A stretch of 22,925 nucleotides of DNA from Solobacterium sp. (GTDB lineage Bacteria; Bacillota_I; Bacilli_A; Erysipelotrichales; Erysipelotrichaceae): NCBI GenBank assembly GCA_017543025.1, contig JAFYGX010000214.1:1-22925 (forward strand), written 5' to 3'. The notes below the pieces were generated by a model. That model saw only the letters and a list, made by a program, of their open reading frames with translations, ran no database searches and had not been told where the DNA came from. Below are positions 14,493-22,386 of this stretch, piece after piece. A program made the position numbers and the translations under genes. The first letter of the stretch is position 1, and each line of letters opens with the position of its first letter.

Positions 14493-15394
14493 GCGGGCAC
14501 CTTCTCTTTCTCCTTCAGACCTTCCAGGCCGGAAACCGTAAGGCCAAGGAACCGGAAGATTTCTTCTTTCCGATCTTCCATGTCCTGATATCCGAGGTCA
14601 AACAGTTCTTCGCATTTCTGCGGATCACCTTTCCAGCGGCTTACTTCGATCGTCCGGCTGGGATAGACCATGATTGCCTTTTTCTCATCCAGCAGCCTGT
14701 TAATCAGGTCAATCTGCTTATAGTAATTCAGATGACGCACTTTATAATCCCTCAGCACACAAGGATCATTCGGATACACCAGCCGCATCAGAATCTTTAC
14801 AAACCAGGAAGCCGGCTTGCGTACATAGTCCTTCGGTTTCGTTGTAATAATCAATGTATGCGTGCATCCCTGTTCAACTGCCCGCTCGATCGGAATCATC
14901 TGTGTGATGCCGCCGTCCAGCAGACGATGGCCTTTGAATTCCACGATTGGTGCAGCAACCGGCAGCGAACAGGTTGCCCGGAGCAGTTCAAGATCGTCGT
15001 CCAGATCATCTGCTGTAAAGTAGATCGTCTTTCCCTGATCGAGGTCATAGCAGCCGATTTCCATATCCGGATGTTCTGCTTTGATCTTCTGAATTGAAAA
15101 ATGTTCTTTCTCCAGAAGATCTTCCTGAAACAGCTTGCGGTAGGCTACGTAATATCCTTCCTTCAGCAGCGCTTTCAGTCCGACCACGTCGTCAGCACAT
15201 GCATATTCGCACGCAATGCGCCGCAATACTTCCCGGTTTCCGCTTTCATAACATGTCTGATATACCGCTCCGCTGGAAATACCGACGCTGTAATCAAACG
15301 GCACGTTATGGTCCAGCAGCCAGGCAACTGCGCCGGCTGTGTAGGCACCGCGGATTCCGCCGCCCTCCATCACAAGTCCTGTTTTTCTATTCAT
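14489..15394 (-). CDS. Patatin-like phospholipase
   Basis: The 301-residue protein is a bacterial patatin-type lipid acyl hydrolase with the Ser-Asp dyad. The oxyanion loop is GGGIRG (11-16), the nucleophile elbow is G38-I-S40-S-G42 and the catalytic Asp is D160 in LLDGGITQMIP. Related bacterial proteins (YjjU/YchK type) act as cytoplasmic phospholipases or esterases; the lipid substrate is unknown. It has no signal peptide. Its start overlaps the amidase end by eight bases and its stop overlaps the HAD start by four, so the three genes form one tightly coupled operon. A GGGAG lies ten bases upstream of the ATG. Confidence 0.93.
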   Translation of the reverse strand: MNRKTGLVMEGGGIRGAYTAGAVAWLLDHNVPFDYSVGISSGAVYQTCYESGNREVLRRIACEYACADDVVGLKALLKEGYYVAYRKLFQEDLLEKEHFSIQKIKAEHPDMEIGCYDLDQGKTIYFTADDLDDDLELLRATCSLPVAAPIVEFKGHRLLDGGITQMIPIERAVEQGCTHTLIITTKPKDYVRKPASWFVKILMRLVYPNDPCVLRDYKVRHLNYYKQIDLINRLLDEKKAIMVYPSRTIEVSRWKGDPQKCEELFDLGYQDMEDRKEEIFRFLGLTVSGLEGLKEKEKVPA

Positions 15395-16142
15395 TGCTTC
15401 TATACTCCCGATTTACCGTATCTTTTATTTTCTGCTTCAGACAATCATAATATGCGCCTTCAATCATACCTTCAAACCATTCTGTTCTGCCTTCGGTTAT
15501 CAGACGATGCGGACACACCTTGTCCATGAAATCCTGATGAAATCTCGCATCCTTCGGATGAAGATCATAGGTCACCAGCAGTTTTCCGATCAGCGCTGCG
15601 GCATTGCGCAGACTCTGCTCATAATCACTGGAAAGATTCACACATATCTCAATCCCGATCCCGTTCATATTACCGCCGTATTTCGTCCGGTTGTCACCTG
15701 CATTCCAGCTGATCTCGTTATCCGGAATATTATGGTAGATGGAATGATCATCTACCGTATAATGCCAGCCTGTAGAATCTGTCGTATTGTTTACAAGCAG
15801 ACTGTTATGGGCGGCCGCATCTGCTCCGGAGGAACGGTTGTCTGTTTCATGAACTGTAATATAACGGATTTCCCGCACTTCACCCGGCCTTCGCGGACTT
15901 CCCCACGGAATGTAGCTGTGAATCACTTCAATTCCGCCGGCAGAAGAAATCTCTTCGTTTGTCACGAAATACAAAGAAGCAGGCCGCTCCTCACTGATAA
16001 CAGACATCGTTGACGTCGGTATTTCTGACACAGGCTGTTTCTGATTCCCTGTCGCAATCAGATAGATGGTGAGAACGACAGCTGTCCCCGCAAAGATACA
16101 CATCAGAATCAGGATTTCTTTTCTCAGTTTTCTGATTTTCAT
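15387..16142 (-). CDS. Membrane-anchored N-acetylmuramoyl-L-alanine amidase (Amidase_2)
   Basis: The 251-residue protein has an N-terminal membrane anchor or uncleaved signal (about 9-31) and an extracytoplasmic amidase domain (about 70-235) that would cut the peptide from muramic acid in peptidoglycan. Zinc ligands are H98 in ITVHETDN, H202 in FHQDF and C210 in VCPHRL; E165 in GIEICVN and H127 in WHYTVDD are the other family positions. There is no repeat-type wall-binding domain, so it probably acts close to the membrane. It starts the amidase-patatin-HAD operon. The ATG follows AAAGGA with a short spacer. Confidence 0.92.
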   Translation of the reverse strand: MKIRKLRKEILILMCIFAGTAVVLTIYLIATGNQKQPVSEIPTSTMSVISEERPASLYFVTNEEISSAGGIEVIHSYIPWGSPRRPGEVREIRYITVHETDNRSSGADAAAHNSLLVNNTTDSTGWHYTVDDHSIYHNIPDNEISWNAGDNRTKYGGNMNGIGIEICVNLSSDYEQSLRNAAALIGKLLVTYDLHPKDARFHQDFMDKVCPHRLITEGRTEWFEGMIEGAYYDCLKQKIKDTVNREYRSNE

Positions 16143-16218
16143 AGGTTCCTTTTATGACTGTGTTTGTGCTGCTGAAAGAAAACAGCTCTCTGGCAGTCAG
16201 AAAACGCTGAGACGTTCA

Positions 16219-16250
16219 CGGCGCTCCTCCTGCGCAGAACGAAAGCGCCG
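16219..16250 (-). terminator. GC-rich stem-loop after the GNAT gene
   Basis: CGGCGCT (16219-16225) pairs with AGCGCCG (16244-16250) immediately past the GNAT stop. No long T run follows on the minus strand (TTTT occurs about 15 bases later), so termination here is possible but not certain. Confidence 0.4.
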
Positions 16251-16258
16251 CTGACGGA

Positions 16259-16735
16259 TCAGTTCTTCTGATCTTCCAGCGTATATCTGTAAATCCGTTT
16301 GACCGTCTCTCCCCGCTTATACAGCCAGTGGCCCGACGGTACAGCGGTTGTTTCAATATAATATCCCGAAAGGGCTTCAAGTGTTTTCTGACTTGCAGGG
16401 TTGTCGGGAGAACAGGTGATAATCAGCTCGCTCATTCCCTTCTGCTCAGCCAGCTGAAACAGAATATGACAGGCTTCCAGTGCATAGTGATGACCGCGGA
16501 ATGGCGGATCTATGTGGTAGCCGATATTTCCTGCATAATAAAGCTCTTCATTCTGACCGACTCTCAGATCGCAGTTTCCGACCCGCATCAGACTGCCATG
16601 AAGATAGATGCCGTAAATAAAAGACGGAACATACTGGTTCCAGGCATCCGCTTTCATTACCTGCTCTTCCACCAGGTCCACGACCGGTCCGCAGATACGC
16701 TTTTTCTTCGGAAATATCCTCTCAAACAGATTCAC
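16259..16735 (-). CDS. GNAT-family N-acetyltransferase
   Basis: About 158 residues with the GNAT fold. Family elements are the central strand GNIGYHIDPPFRG, the acetyl-CoA pyrophosphate loop in FRGHHYALEA and the C-terminal SELIITCSPDNPASQKTLEAL, all typical of RimJ/RimL-like acetyltransferases. The acceptor is unknown. The open frame extends to an ATG at 16795. I prefer the GTG at 16735 because family similarity begins at VNLFERIFPK, and because a well-formed promoter lies exactly over the extra 20 codons with its -10 seven bases before the GTG. In that model the mRNA is leaderless. It is upstream of the amidase operon on the same strand. Confidence 0.8.
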   Translation of the reverse strand: MNLFERIFPKKKRICGPVVDLVEEQVMKADAWNQYVPSFIYGIYLHGSLMRVGNCDLRVGQNEELYYAGNIGYHIDPPFRGHHYALEACHILFQLAEQKGMSELIITCSPDNPASQKTLEALSGYYIETTAVPSGHWLYKRGETVKRIYRYTLEDQKN

Positions 16736-16742
16736 AAGTACT

Positions 16743-16771
16743 ATTCTATACCAAACTGATTCCCTGCTCAA
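16743..16771 (-). promoter_or_regulatory. Leaderless-type promoter of the GNAT gene
   Basis: On the minus strand TTGAGC (16771-16766), a 17-base spacer and TAGAAT (16748-16743) are followed by seven bases and the GTG start. The expected transcription start falls on or next to the start codon, and no ribosome binding site is present. Confidence 0.55.
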
Positions 16772-17160
16772 AATCCATGCCGCGATCTGCTGCATTTACC
16801 GATCGCTGTTTTTATATACCAGATGGCGGAATCTGTGAAACCGCATCTGTCTCATGCAGTAACAGATATGAAGCATATGATCCCGCACTTATCTGAACAA
16901 AATCAACAGCTGCCTGAAAGAAAACAGTGCATAACACCGGACAGTCCCACAGTCTGTTTCTTCCTGCCTTCATTTTCCCCGGATCTTTTCGGCAAATAAT
17001 CCAGGCCTGTGCATCCAGCAAGTGATATTGTCCTTTACCCCTTGTATGAAGAAAAGAGCGCCGCTTCTGAACTGCCATGGTCATGCTGCGCTCAGGAGGC
17101 TTTCTTCCGGTAATTCCCCCGCCCTCCAGAAAAAGATCTGTGATCTGTTCTAACAAACGG
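16772..17160. other. About 390 bases without a supported gene
   Basis: A minus-strand frame (16812-17156) begins MLEQITDLFLEGGGITGR but has no recognisable domain, and no frame on either strand looks like a known family. Base composition is like the flanking chromosome. I see no clear terminator or repeat within it. Confidence 0.4.
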
Positions 17161-17597
17161 AACTTCCGGCATTTCTCACATGTCTGCTGATAACAAACAA
17201 AAAACCACAGTCTGATACAAGCGACTGTGGTGCTGTATATAACATTGGTGGTACCGAGGGGTTACCCCGATACCGATTATTATTATATATTTCGTTTTGC
17301 AATTTGCAAGAATTTTTTTGAATTTTTAGTTTTTTCACCTCTGGCTGCAATACATCCCTTTAAGTCTACAAGATAGCGGATCAGTCCGCGGCAGATTTCC
17401 CGCATTTCTTCCTTCTGCGCATCCGACAGCTGTGCATCCTTGTCCGTCATTGTAAAGCTTTTCCGCAGCGTCAAGTGACGGCCAGTAATCACACTGTCTT
17501 CATCCTTCTCAAAGATCTGGCTGACGCAGCTGCAGAGCTTATTATACCGTTTCATCAGTGTCGCCAGATCACCGGAAATCATCATGGCTGTCTGGCA
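17161..17597 (-). repeat. Left (decayed) copy of a tandem duplication
   Basis: It matches 17608 to about 18080 in order: aacttccggc, the CCACAG stem-loop, the GGTGGTACCG element, a 70-base AT-rich stretch with one mismatch, and the last 100 or so codons of the thioredoxin-like gene. Identity is near complete over the AT-rich tail and last ~30 codons and clearly lower elsewhere. Confidence 0.85.
17199..17230 (-). terminator. Terminator in the decayed copy
   Basis: CCACAGTC (17205-17212) pairs with GACTGTGG (17223-17230), and on the minus strand six T follow. It ends any transcript coming through the duplicated locus. Confidence 0.7.
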
Positions 17598-17600
17598 CAA
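17283..17600 (-). pseudogene. Truncated copy of the thioredoxin-like lipoprotein gene
   Basis: The frame encodes MMISGDLATLMKRYNKLC, SQIFEKDED, KSFTMTDKDAQLSDAQKEEM and RGLIRYLVD, matching the C-terminal half of the adjacent intact gene. It lacks the signal peptide and the CPFC active site. Fifteen codons between KDED and ITG are missing in frame: the intact gene has GEPVF...NGE here. The missing piece corresponds exactly to the segment between two CTCACCGT repeats in the intact copy (17937-17944 and 17982-17989). The stop codon position has changed (TGA to TTA), so the frame runs on into untranslated sequence. There is no promoter or ribosome binding site. Confidence 0.85.
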
Positions 17601-17607
17601 AAATGCA

Positions 17608-18080
17608 GAACTTCCGGCTCAATCAATACCTGGCTGCAGATAACAAATAAAACCACAGCCTGATACAAACAGCTGTGGTGTTGTATATAACATTGGTGGT
17701 ACCGATGGGTTACCCCGATACCAATCATTATTATATATTTCGTTTTGCAATTTGCAAGAGTTTTTTTGAATTTTTAGTTTTTTCACCTCTGGCTGCGAGG
17801 CATCCCTTCAATCGGCAAGTGAGCGGATCAGTCCGCGGTAGATTTCCCGCATTTCTTCCTTCTGCGCATCCGACAGCTGTGCATCCTTGTCCGTCATTGT
17901 AAAGCTTTTCAGCAGCGACAGGTGATGGCCTGTAATCTCACCGTTTTTCACTGCAATCACTTCCGGTATCTGAAATACCGGCTCACCGTCTTCATCTTTC
18001 TCAAAGATCTGGCTGATGTAGCTGCATAGCTCATTGTACAGCTTCATCGATGTCGCCTGATCACTGGCAATCATCATATT
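17608..18080 (-). repeat. Right copy of the tandem duplication
   Basis: The partner of 17161-17597. This copy contains the intact 3' half of the thioredoxin-like gene and its own terminator. Confidence 0.85.
17649..17678 (-). terminator. Terminator of the thioredoxin-like lipoprotein gene
   Basis: CCACAGC (17653-17659) pairs with GCTGTGG (17672-17678), followed on the minus strand by TTTTATTTG. It lies about 130 bases beyond the stop codon. The intervening untranslated stretch holds a second hairpin with the sequence GGTGGTACCG on the plus strand and long A/T runs. Confidence 0.65.
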
Positions 18081-18443
18081 GGTATCAACATAGTAGCCTT
18101 TGAGCCCGAATTCCTTCAGCGTCTCGTTCAGAAGAGGGATCGCCCGGTTGCAGAAAGGACAGGTATCTGCACTGTAAACAATGATTCCCGTTCCTCCTTC
18201 CCGGAAGAAACGGATGCTTTCCTGAAGCGAAATGCCGTAAAAAGCAGGATCATCATCATTCAGCCACTGATATCCGCTCATATCTGCAGTCTCCTGCAAG
18301 ACATTGATCTCAACCGGATTTGAGATATTGAGTTCCGTCACAGCAGACGGCGATGGGGTCGGCTGTAATTCCGGGTTTCTGTTTCCGCACCCGGTTAATA
18401 TGCATGCAAGAGCTGTGCATGCGATCAGTTCAGTTCTTCTCAT
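17808..18443 (-). CDS. Thioredoxin-like lipoprotein with CPFC motif
   Basis: The 211-residue exported protein has a lipoprotein signal, MRRTELIACTALACILTGC, with C19 as the probable lipidated residue. A proline-rich linker follows, then a thioredoxin-like domain with the redox pair C95-P-F-C98 in SADTCPFCNRAIPLLNE, YYVDTNMM and a cis-Pro-like IPEVIAVKNGE strand. It probably acts in thiol-disulfide exchange at the outer membrane face. I chose the ATG at 18443; the frame is open to 18479 but that adds 12 residues before a normal signal peptide. There is no well-placed ribosome binding site (GGGAG is too far). A -35/-10 pair ends seven bases before the ATG, so the mRNA may be leaderless. A decayed tandem copy follows downstream. 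Confidence 0.82.
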   Translation of the reverse strand: MRRTELIACTALACILTGCGNRNPELQPTPSPSAVTELNISNPVEINVLQETADMSGYQWLNDDDPAFYGISLQESIRFFREGGTGIIVYSADTCPFCNRAIPLLNETLKEFGLKGYYVDTNMMIASDQATSMKLYNELCSYISQIFEKDEDGEPVFQIPEVIAVKNGEITGHHLSLLKSFTMTDKDAQLSDAQKEEMREIYRGLIRSLAD

Positions 18444-18450
18444 GGACGTT

Positions 18451-18479
18451 ATCTTACTCCCAACTTCTGCGGTACGCAA
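18451..18479 (-). promoter_or_regulatory. Leaderless-type promoter of the thioredoxin-like gene
   Basis: On the minus strand TTGCGT (18479-18474), 17 bases, TAAGAT (18456-18451), seven bases, ATG (18443). The geometry is identical to that of the GNAT promoter. Confidence 0.45.
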
Positions 18480-18483
18480 GCAA

Positions 18484-19410
18484 TCAGTCCATCACTTTCT
18501 CAACTGTCAGAGAGTCATAGAATTCCATGATCCGCTCTCTTGTACCGAAGCCCTTTGAATACGCAGTCGCTTCCGAGCAGCAGCATCCGAACCGGAACGC
18601 TTCCACAACATCGGTTGAACCGATCGTATTCATAATGAAGCCGGCAACCAGCGCATCACCGGTACCGACCATACTGACAGCCTTTCCATGCTGGATGATA
18701 TGTCCGTGATAAACCCCTTTCCCGCATGCAAAATACGCCTGGCTTCCATCATCTGTAGTGCACAGCACATTCTGTGCGCCGCGCTCCACAATTGCCTTCA
18801 GCACCTGATAAAGATCTTCTCCGGCCAGCGATCTTCCGGATGCTTCGTTGAGAAATGCGATCCGCGTCTTGACAAGGAACGGATGAAACCGGAGAGATTC
18901 ATGCATGATACGGGTATCGGTATTCAGACACACCCTTACCTTATCGCCCATCAGCCGCTCCAGCATCGCCATTACCGAATCATGCAGATGCTCGGGACAG
19001 AAGCCTGCCAGTACAAAATGATCACCTTCATCCAGCCGGTAAGTCTTCGCCATCAGATGTTCCATATCATCAAGGGTAATAAACGGCCCGGCCGCATTGA
19101 TTTCCGTTACCGAGGAACCGTCCAGGTATTTCACATTGACCCGGGTATGCCCGTGTATATAAGTGAAAGTCGGCTGAATAAAAGAGTATTTTTCCAGCAG
19201 TGTAATATAGAAATCCTTCGTAAATCCGCCAAGAAAACCGCACGCCTTCGTCGGAACTTCCAGATTGTTCAGAACAATGGAAACATTGATTCCTTTTCCG
19301 CCCGCTTCGTAATATTCCAGCGCGCTCCGGTTCTGCCCGCCCGGAACAATTTCCTGAGGGGATTCCATGTAATAGTCCAGAGACGGATTCAGTGTACATG
19401 TAAAAATCAT
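18484..19410 (-). CDS. 1-phosphofructokinase-family hexose kinase (FruK/LacC type)
   Basis: The 308-residue PfkB-family sugar kinase would phosphorylate fructose-1-phosphate, tagatose-6-phosphate or a similar sugar phosphate with ATP. Visible motifs are NPSLDYYM at the N-terminus, the substrate glycines AGGKGINVS (36-44) and the ATP/anion-hole and catalytic base motif V-G249-T-G-D252-ALVAGF. Position 250, often Ala or Pro, is Thr; the catalytic Asp is kept. The K-P-N-x-x-E segment is degenerate (AFLNEASG). It is the last gene of the hydrogenase/phosphatase operon: its ATG overlaps the pepT stop as ATGA and has GGAGG upstream. No PTS or sugar-operon gene lies next to it, so the substrate is open. 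Confidence 0.88.
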   Translation of the reverse strand: MIFTCTLNPSLDYYMESPQEIVPGGQNRSALEYYEAGGKGINVSIVLNNLEVPTKACGFLGGFTKDFYITLLEKYSFIQPTFTYIHGHTRVNVKYLDGSSVTEINAAGPFITLDDMEHLMAKTYRLDEGDHFVLAGFCPEHLHDSVMAMLERLMGDKVRVCLNTDTRIMHESLRFHPFLVKTRIAFLNEASGRSLAGEDLYQVLKAIVERGAQNVLCTTDDGSQAYFACGKGVYHGHIIQHGKAVSMVGTGDALVAGFIMNTIGSTDVVEAFRFGCCCSEATAYSKGFGTRERIMEFYDSLTVEKVMD

Positions 19411-20630
19411 AAGTCTTCCTCCGCAGTCAGCTCAATAATACGGCGGATCAGCTTCACCGCATCTTCCAGTTCCTCCACAACGCAGTATTCATGCGGGCCA
19501 TGGAAGTTGCCTCCTCCGTTGCCAAGATTCGGACACGGAAGTCCCATGAACGAAATGGCCGAACCGTCGGTACCGCCGCGCACCGGAATGTTTTGCGGTT
19601 CATATCCGATCTCTCTGATTGCCCGCATCGCAAGCGCACTGACCTGCGGATAGTTCCGGAGCACTTCCTGCATATTCCGGTAGCCCGCTTCCACGTTCAC
19701 GCTTACCGTTCCCTCGCCATACTGCAGATTCAGAAACTCCGCTGCGTGCTTCACAAGGTTCTCATAGCCCCTGAGCTTTTCCGCATCATGATCCCGCAGG
19801 ATCAGCTGCAGTTCCGCATGAGCGATATCTCCTTCCAGCTTTTCAACATGAATGAAGCCTTCTTTTCCTTCCGTATGCGCAGGCGTCAGAGCAGCCGGCA
19901 GCAGCGAAACAAATTCTGCCGCAATCAGCACTGCATTCTTCATCCGGTTCTTTGCTGAACCGGGGTGAATTGCCACTCCTTTTACCGTTACGGAAGCAGA
20001 TGAAGCGTTGAACGTCTCATCCGACAGTTCAGCTACCGTACCGCCGTCCATGGTATAGGCAAAGTCGGCATTCATTTTCTTCACATCAAAAAACAGTGCG
20101 CCTTCTCCGATTTCCTCATCCGGCGTAAAGGCAATGGAAACCGGTCCGTGAGGAGCTTCCGGATGCGCTCTGTAATACGCCAGCACTTCCATGATCGATG
20201 TGATGCCGGCCTTGTCATCCGCGCCAAGCAGCGTATTTCCATCTGTCACAATCAGCGTCTTTCCGCTCAGCTGCTTCATTGCCGGAAAGTCTGAAATGCG
20301 TGTGATTCTTCCGTTTCCGAGCACGATATCTCCGCCGTCATAAGCTTCAATCAGACGCGGGTTCACGCCGCTGCCGGAAAAGTCCGGCGCGGTATCCATA
20401 TGCGCAATGAATCCGACGGTCTTAGCCGGATGCTTCAGATTGGAAGGCAGATGGGCATAGATATAGCAGTGTTCATCAACTGCCGCATCTGTCAGTCCGA
20501 GCTCCTTCAGTTCCTTCACCAGCATATCTGCCAGATCAAATTCTTTCCTTGCAGAAGGATGCGTTCCGGAATCCGGATCTGACTGTGTATCGATCCGGCA
20601 GTAACGCATCAGACGTTCCGCTGCACTCAT
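19407..20630 (-). CDS. pepT: Peptidase T (tripeptide aminopeptidase)
   Basis: The 407-residue cytoplasmic M20B aminopeptidase removes the N-terminal residue of tripeptides and uses two zinc ions. Family motifs are in order: IAHMDTAPD (H77, D79), LLGADDKAGI (D138/D139 region), TPDEEIGEGA (E172/E173), YTMDGG (D195), and the terminal NFHGPHEY ligand region. The length matches E. coli PepT. The start has GGAG eight bases upstream. It is 11 bases after the DUF1349 gene and overlaps the kinase by four bases, so it is cotranscribed with both. Confidence 0.95.
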   Translation of the reverse strand: MSAAERLMRYCRIDTQSDPDSGTHPSARKEFDLADMLVKELKELGLTDAAVDEHCYIYAHLPSNLKHPAKTVGFIAHMDTAPDFSGSGVNPRLIEAYDGGDIVLGNGRITRISDFPAMKQLSGKTLIVTDGNTLLGADDKAGITSIMEVLAYYRAHPEAPHGPVSIAFTPDEEIGEGALFFDVKKMNADFAYTMDGGTVAELSDETFNASSASVTVKGVAIHPGSAKNRMKNAVLIAAEFVSLLPAALTPAHTEGKEGFIHVEKLEGDIAHAELQLILRDHDAEKLRGYENLVKHAAEFLNLQYGEGTVSVNVEAGYRNMQEVLRNYPQVSALAMRAIREIGYEPQNIPVRGGTDGSAISFMGLPCPNLGNGGGNFHGPHEYCVVEELEDAVKLIRRIIELTAEEDL

Positions 20631-20641
20631 ATCATGTACTC

Positions 20642-21205
20642 CTACTCTATTTTCTGAACTTTGAACTGCGAAAATGTGCAGTCAAAATATGCATCTTTGC
20701 CGCTGCAGGCATAAATCCCTGCCGTGACGGGTTCATTCCCCGGTCCGAAGTGAAACCATCGCATATCGGAGAACTTCCCTCCGTTAAAACTGTACTGGAA
20801 ACGGGCATTCCCGTTCCAGTACAGTATCCGGAAATACATCCATCGGATGCCGTCGCTGATCTGCCGGCAGCTGCGGTCTCCGTATCCCTTCGAATACAGC
20901 GTGCAGGCCAGATCAAGCTCATCCGTGCGGCATTCAATCCCGGCTTTCGCCCAGTGATTGTTATGCCGTTTCAGCAGTACACCGCATTCGTCCTCCGGTG
21001 CACTGAAGCGATAGTCGACCCGTACCGTGAACCCGAAATTACACATCGGATCCAGCACCATGCCATGGGCATTGGTACTGTCAAATGCGAGCGAGTGAAA
21101 ACTCGTATTCGCCTCTGTCTCAATCACCACATGATCTTCGCCCAGAAGAAACATATTGGGACGGCGGAACCAGTGCAGTGTGGATGGGTCAACATGGTTT
21201 TTCAT
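20642..21205 (-). CDS. DUF1349 (concanavalin-A-like) protein
   Basis: The 187-residue protein has no signal peptide and the beta-rich pattern of DUF1349, a jelly-roll/laminin-G-like domain: LHWFRRP, HVVIETEANTSFHS, FTVRVDYRFSAPEDECGVLL, WAKAGIECRTDELDLACTLY and WMYFRILYWNGNARFQYSFN. Proteins of this group (yeast YNL092-like, YesU-type) are thought to bind or process carbohydrate, but the function is not established. Its ATG shares one base with the stop of the phosphatase gene (TGATG) and has GGAG eight bases upstream, so it is coupled to it. Confidence 0.82.
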   Translation of the reverse strand: MKNHVDPSTLHWFRRPNMFLLGEDHVVIETEANTSFHSLAFDSTNAHGMVLDPMCNFGFTVRVDYRFSAPEDECGVLLKRHNNHWAKAGIECRTDELDLACTLYSKGYGDRSCRQISDGIRWMYFRILYWNGNARFQYSFNGGKFSDMRWFHFGPGNEPVTAGIYACSGKDAYFDCTFSQFKVQKIE

Positions 21206-22386
21206 CAGTACATCTCCACACGTACGATCCGCCCGATTCTGCGCAGATTCTCTGCAAGTTCTTCGATCAGAGCAATCTTTGCATTCAGACTGATCGGGGA
21301 ATAATCAATATTGGAATGCGCCGGATTATCGCTCAATCCGACCATGAACGTGATTTCGCTGGACTGCAGCAGTACGCGGACCAGACAGGAAGCACCATCC
21401 TGTGCTTTGGAAAGCTCCAGTTCTTCCTCATATTCCGCATCCCTGGCAGCACGGTCGAGATACCGTGCCACTTTCTGAAGTGTCAGAACTCCTTCGGTCA
21501 CCAGATCAATTCCGTCGATAAACCCTTTGGGAGGAACATCCGGCGTCATATTGAGAATACTGTCGGTCAGAATTTCCTTCCCGGTAATGCGTGAAACGAT
21601 ATTGCTTGTCGTTCCCCCGCAGCAGACTTTCTTTCCGGTAGCGGCCAGCAGTTTGCGGACAACAGGCTCGTCATCTTCCGGCTTCGAAGGAGGCCCTACC
21701 ATTACGCGGGTCTCTGTTGCCGGTACGATGGAAAGACAGCACACGGTGGAATCATCTCCGGGCTCACCCCCGTACAGATAATCCACATTGGTCAGCAGAA
21801 TGCGTGACACTTCCCGCGAATTGTCCTGCGGCGTTGTGGAATCCACAAGAAACTGCTCCACTTCCTTCTGTCCCCAGCCGAAGTTCAGCGCCATCCCGAC
21901 GCCGGCATGCAGCACGCCGTCGGAAAATGCGATGAAGCGGTCGCCCGGTTCAACCAGCATATTCGTGATATAGATCTTCCTGCCGTTGAGTTCTTCACAC
22001 TGGCGGTCGTGTTCCAGCACCTTTCCGTTACGCATGACAACACAGGCAGGATTGTCAAACTCCGCAATATACGCAGCTCCATCGTAATAGATCTGAACGA
22101 TTGTAAACGTGGAGTAGGCTACCCCGCGCTCACTGCATACCGGAAGCGTATCGGCAATCGTCTCTACCGCATCCGACAGCAGCATTCCCGAGAAAATCAT
22201 TTCACTCAGGATCGTACTGGTCAGCGTGGAAAGAATATTCGCTTTTACGCCGCTGCCAAGACCATCCGCAAGAACCATGACCAAACAGTCGTTGCTGCGG
22301 CGGATCTGTACCCGGTCGCCGCAGAGTTCTTCGCCGTAATGATTCAATGAGCGCCAGTACGCATCAATGTAGATCCTGTCAGGCAT
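21205..22386 (-). CDS. SpoIIE/PP2C-like serine phosphatase linked to a sensory hydrogenase
   Basis: The 393-residue cytoplasmic protein has a SpoIIE-type metal-dependent phosphatase domain in about its first 225 residues: LVMVLADGLGSGVKAN (first metal Asp), FIAFSDGVLHAG and EPGDDSTVCCL (last metal Asp pair). A C-terminal domain of about 160 residues (KKVCCGGTTSN, GIDLVTEGVLTLQKVARYL) is not a standard output domain. I chose the ATG at 22386, which has GAGGA five bases upstream; the longer frame to 22398 has none. The start overlaps the upstream PAS/hydrogenase gene by eight bases. Such phosphatases beside group C [FeFe] hydrogenases are a known genomic association and are thought to transmit the hydrogen or redox signal; the target here is unknown. 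Confidence 0.85.
   Translation of the reverse strand: MPDRIYIDAYWRSLNHYGEELCGDRVQIRRSNDCLVMVLADGLGSGVKANILSTLTSTILSEMIFSGMLLSDAVETIADTLPVCSERGVAYSTFTIVQIYYDGAAYIAEFDNPACVVMRNGKVLEHDRQCEELNGRKIYITNMLVEPGDRFIAFSDGVLHAGVGMALNFGWGQKEVEQFLVDSTTPQDNSREVSRILLTNVDYLYGGEPGDDSTVCCLSIVPATETRVMVGPPSKPEDDEPVVRKLLAATGKKVCCGGTTSNIVSRITGKEILTDSILNMTPDVPPKGFIDGIDLVTEGVLTLQKVARYLDRAARDAEYEEELELSKAQDGASCLVRVLLQSSEITFMVGLSDNPAHSNIDYSPISLNAKIALIEELAENLRRIGRIVRVEMY

Noticed and set aside
16812..17156. A 114-residue minus-strand frame beginning MLEQITDLFL
   Set aside because: No ribosome binding site, domain or homology I can recognise; composition looks non-coding.
17236..17276. A T-box riboswitch
   Set aside because: The 10-base core matches, but there is no stem I or specifier region upstream and no plus-strand gene downstream.
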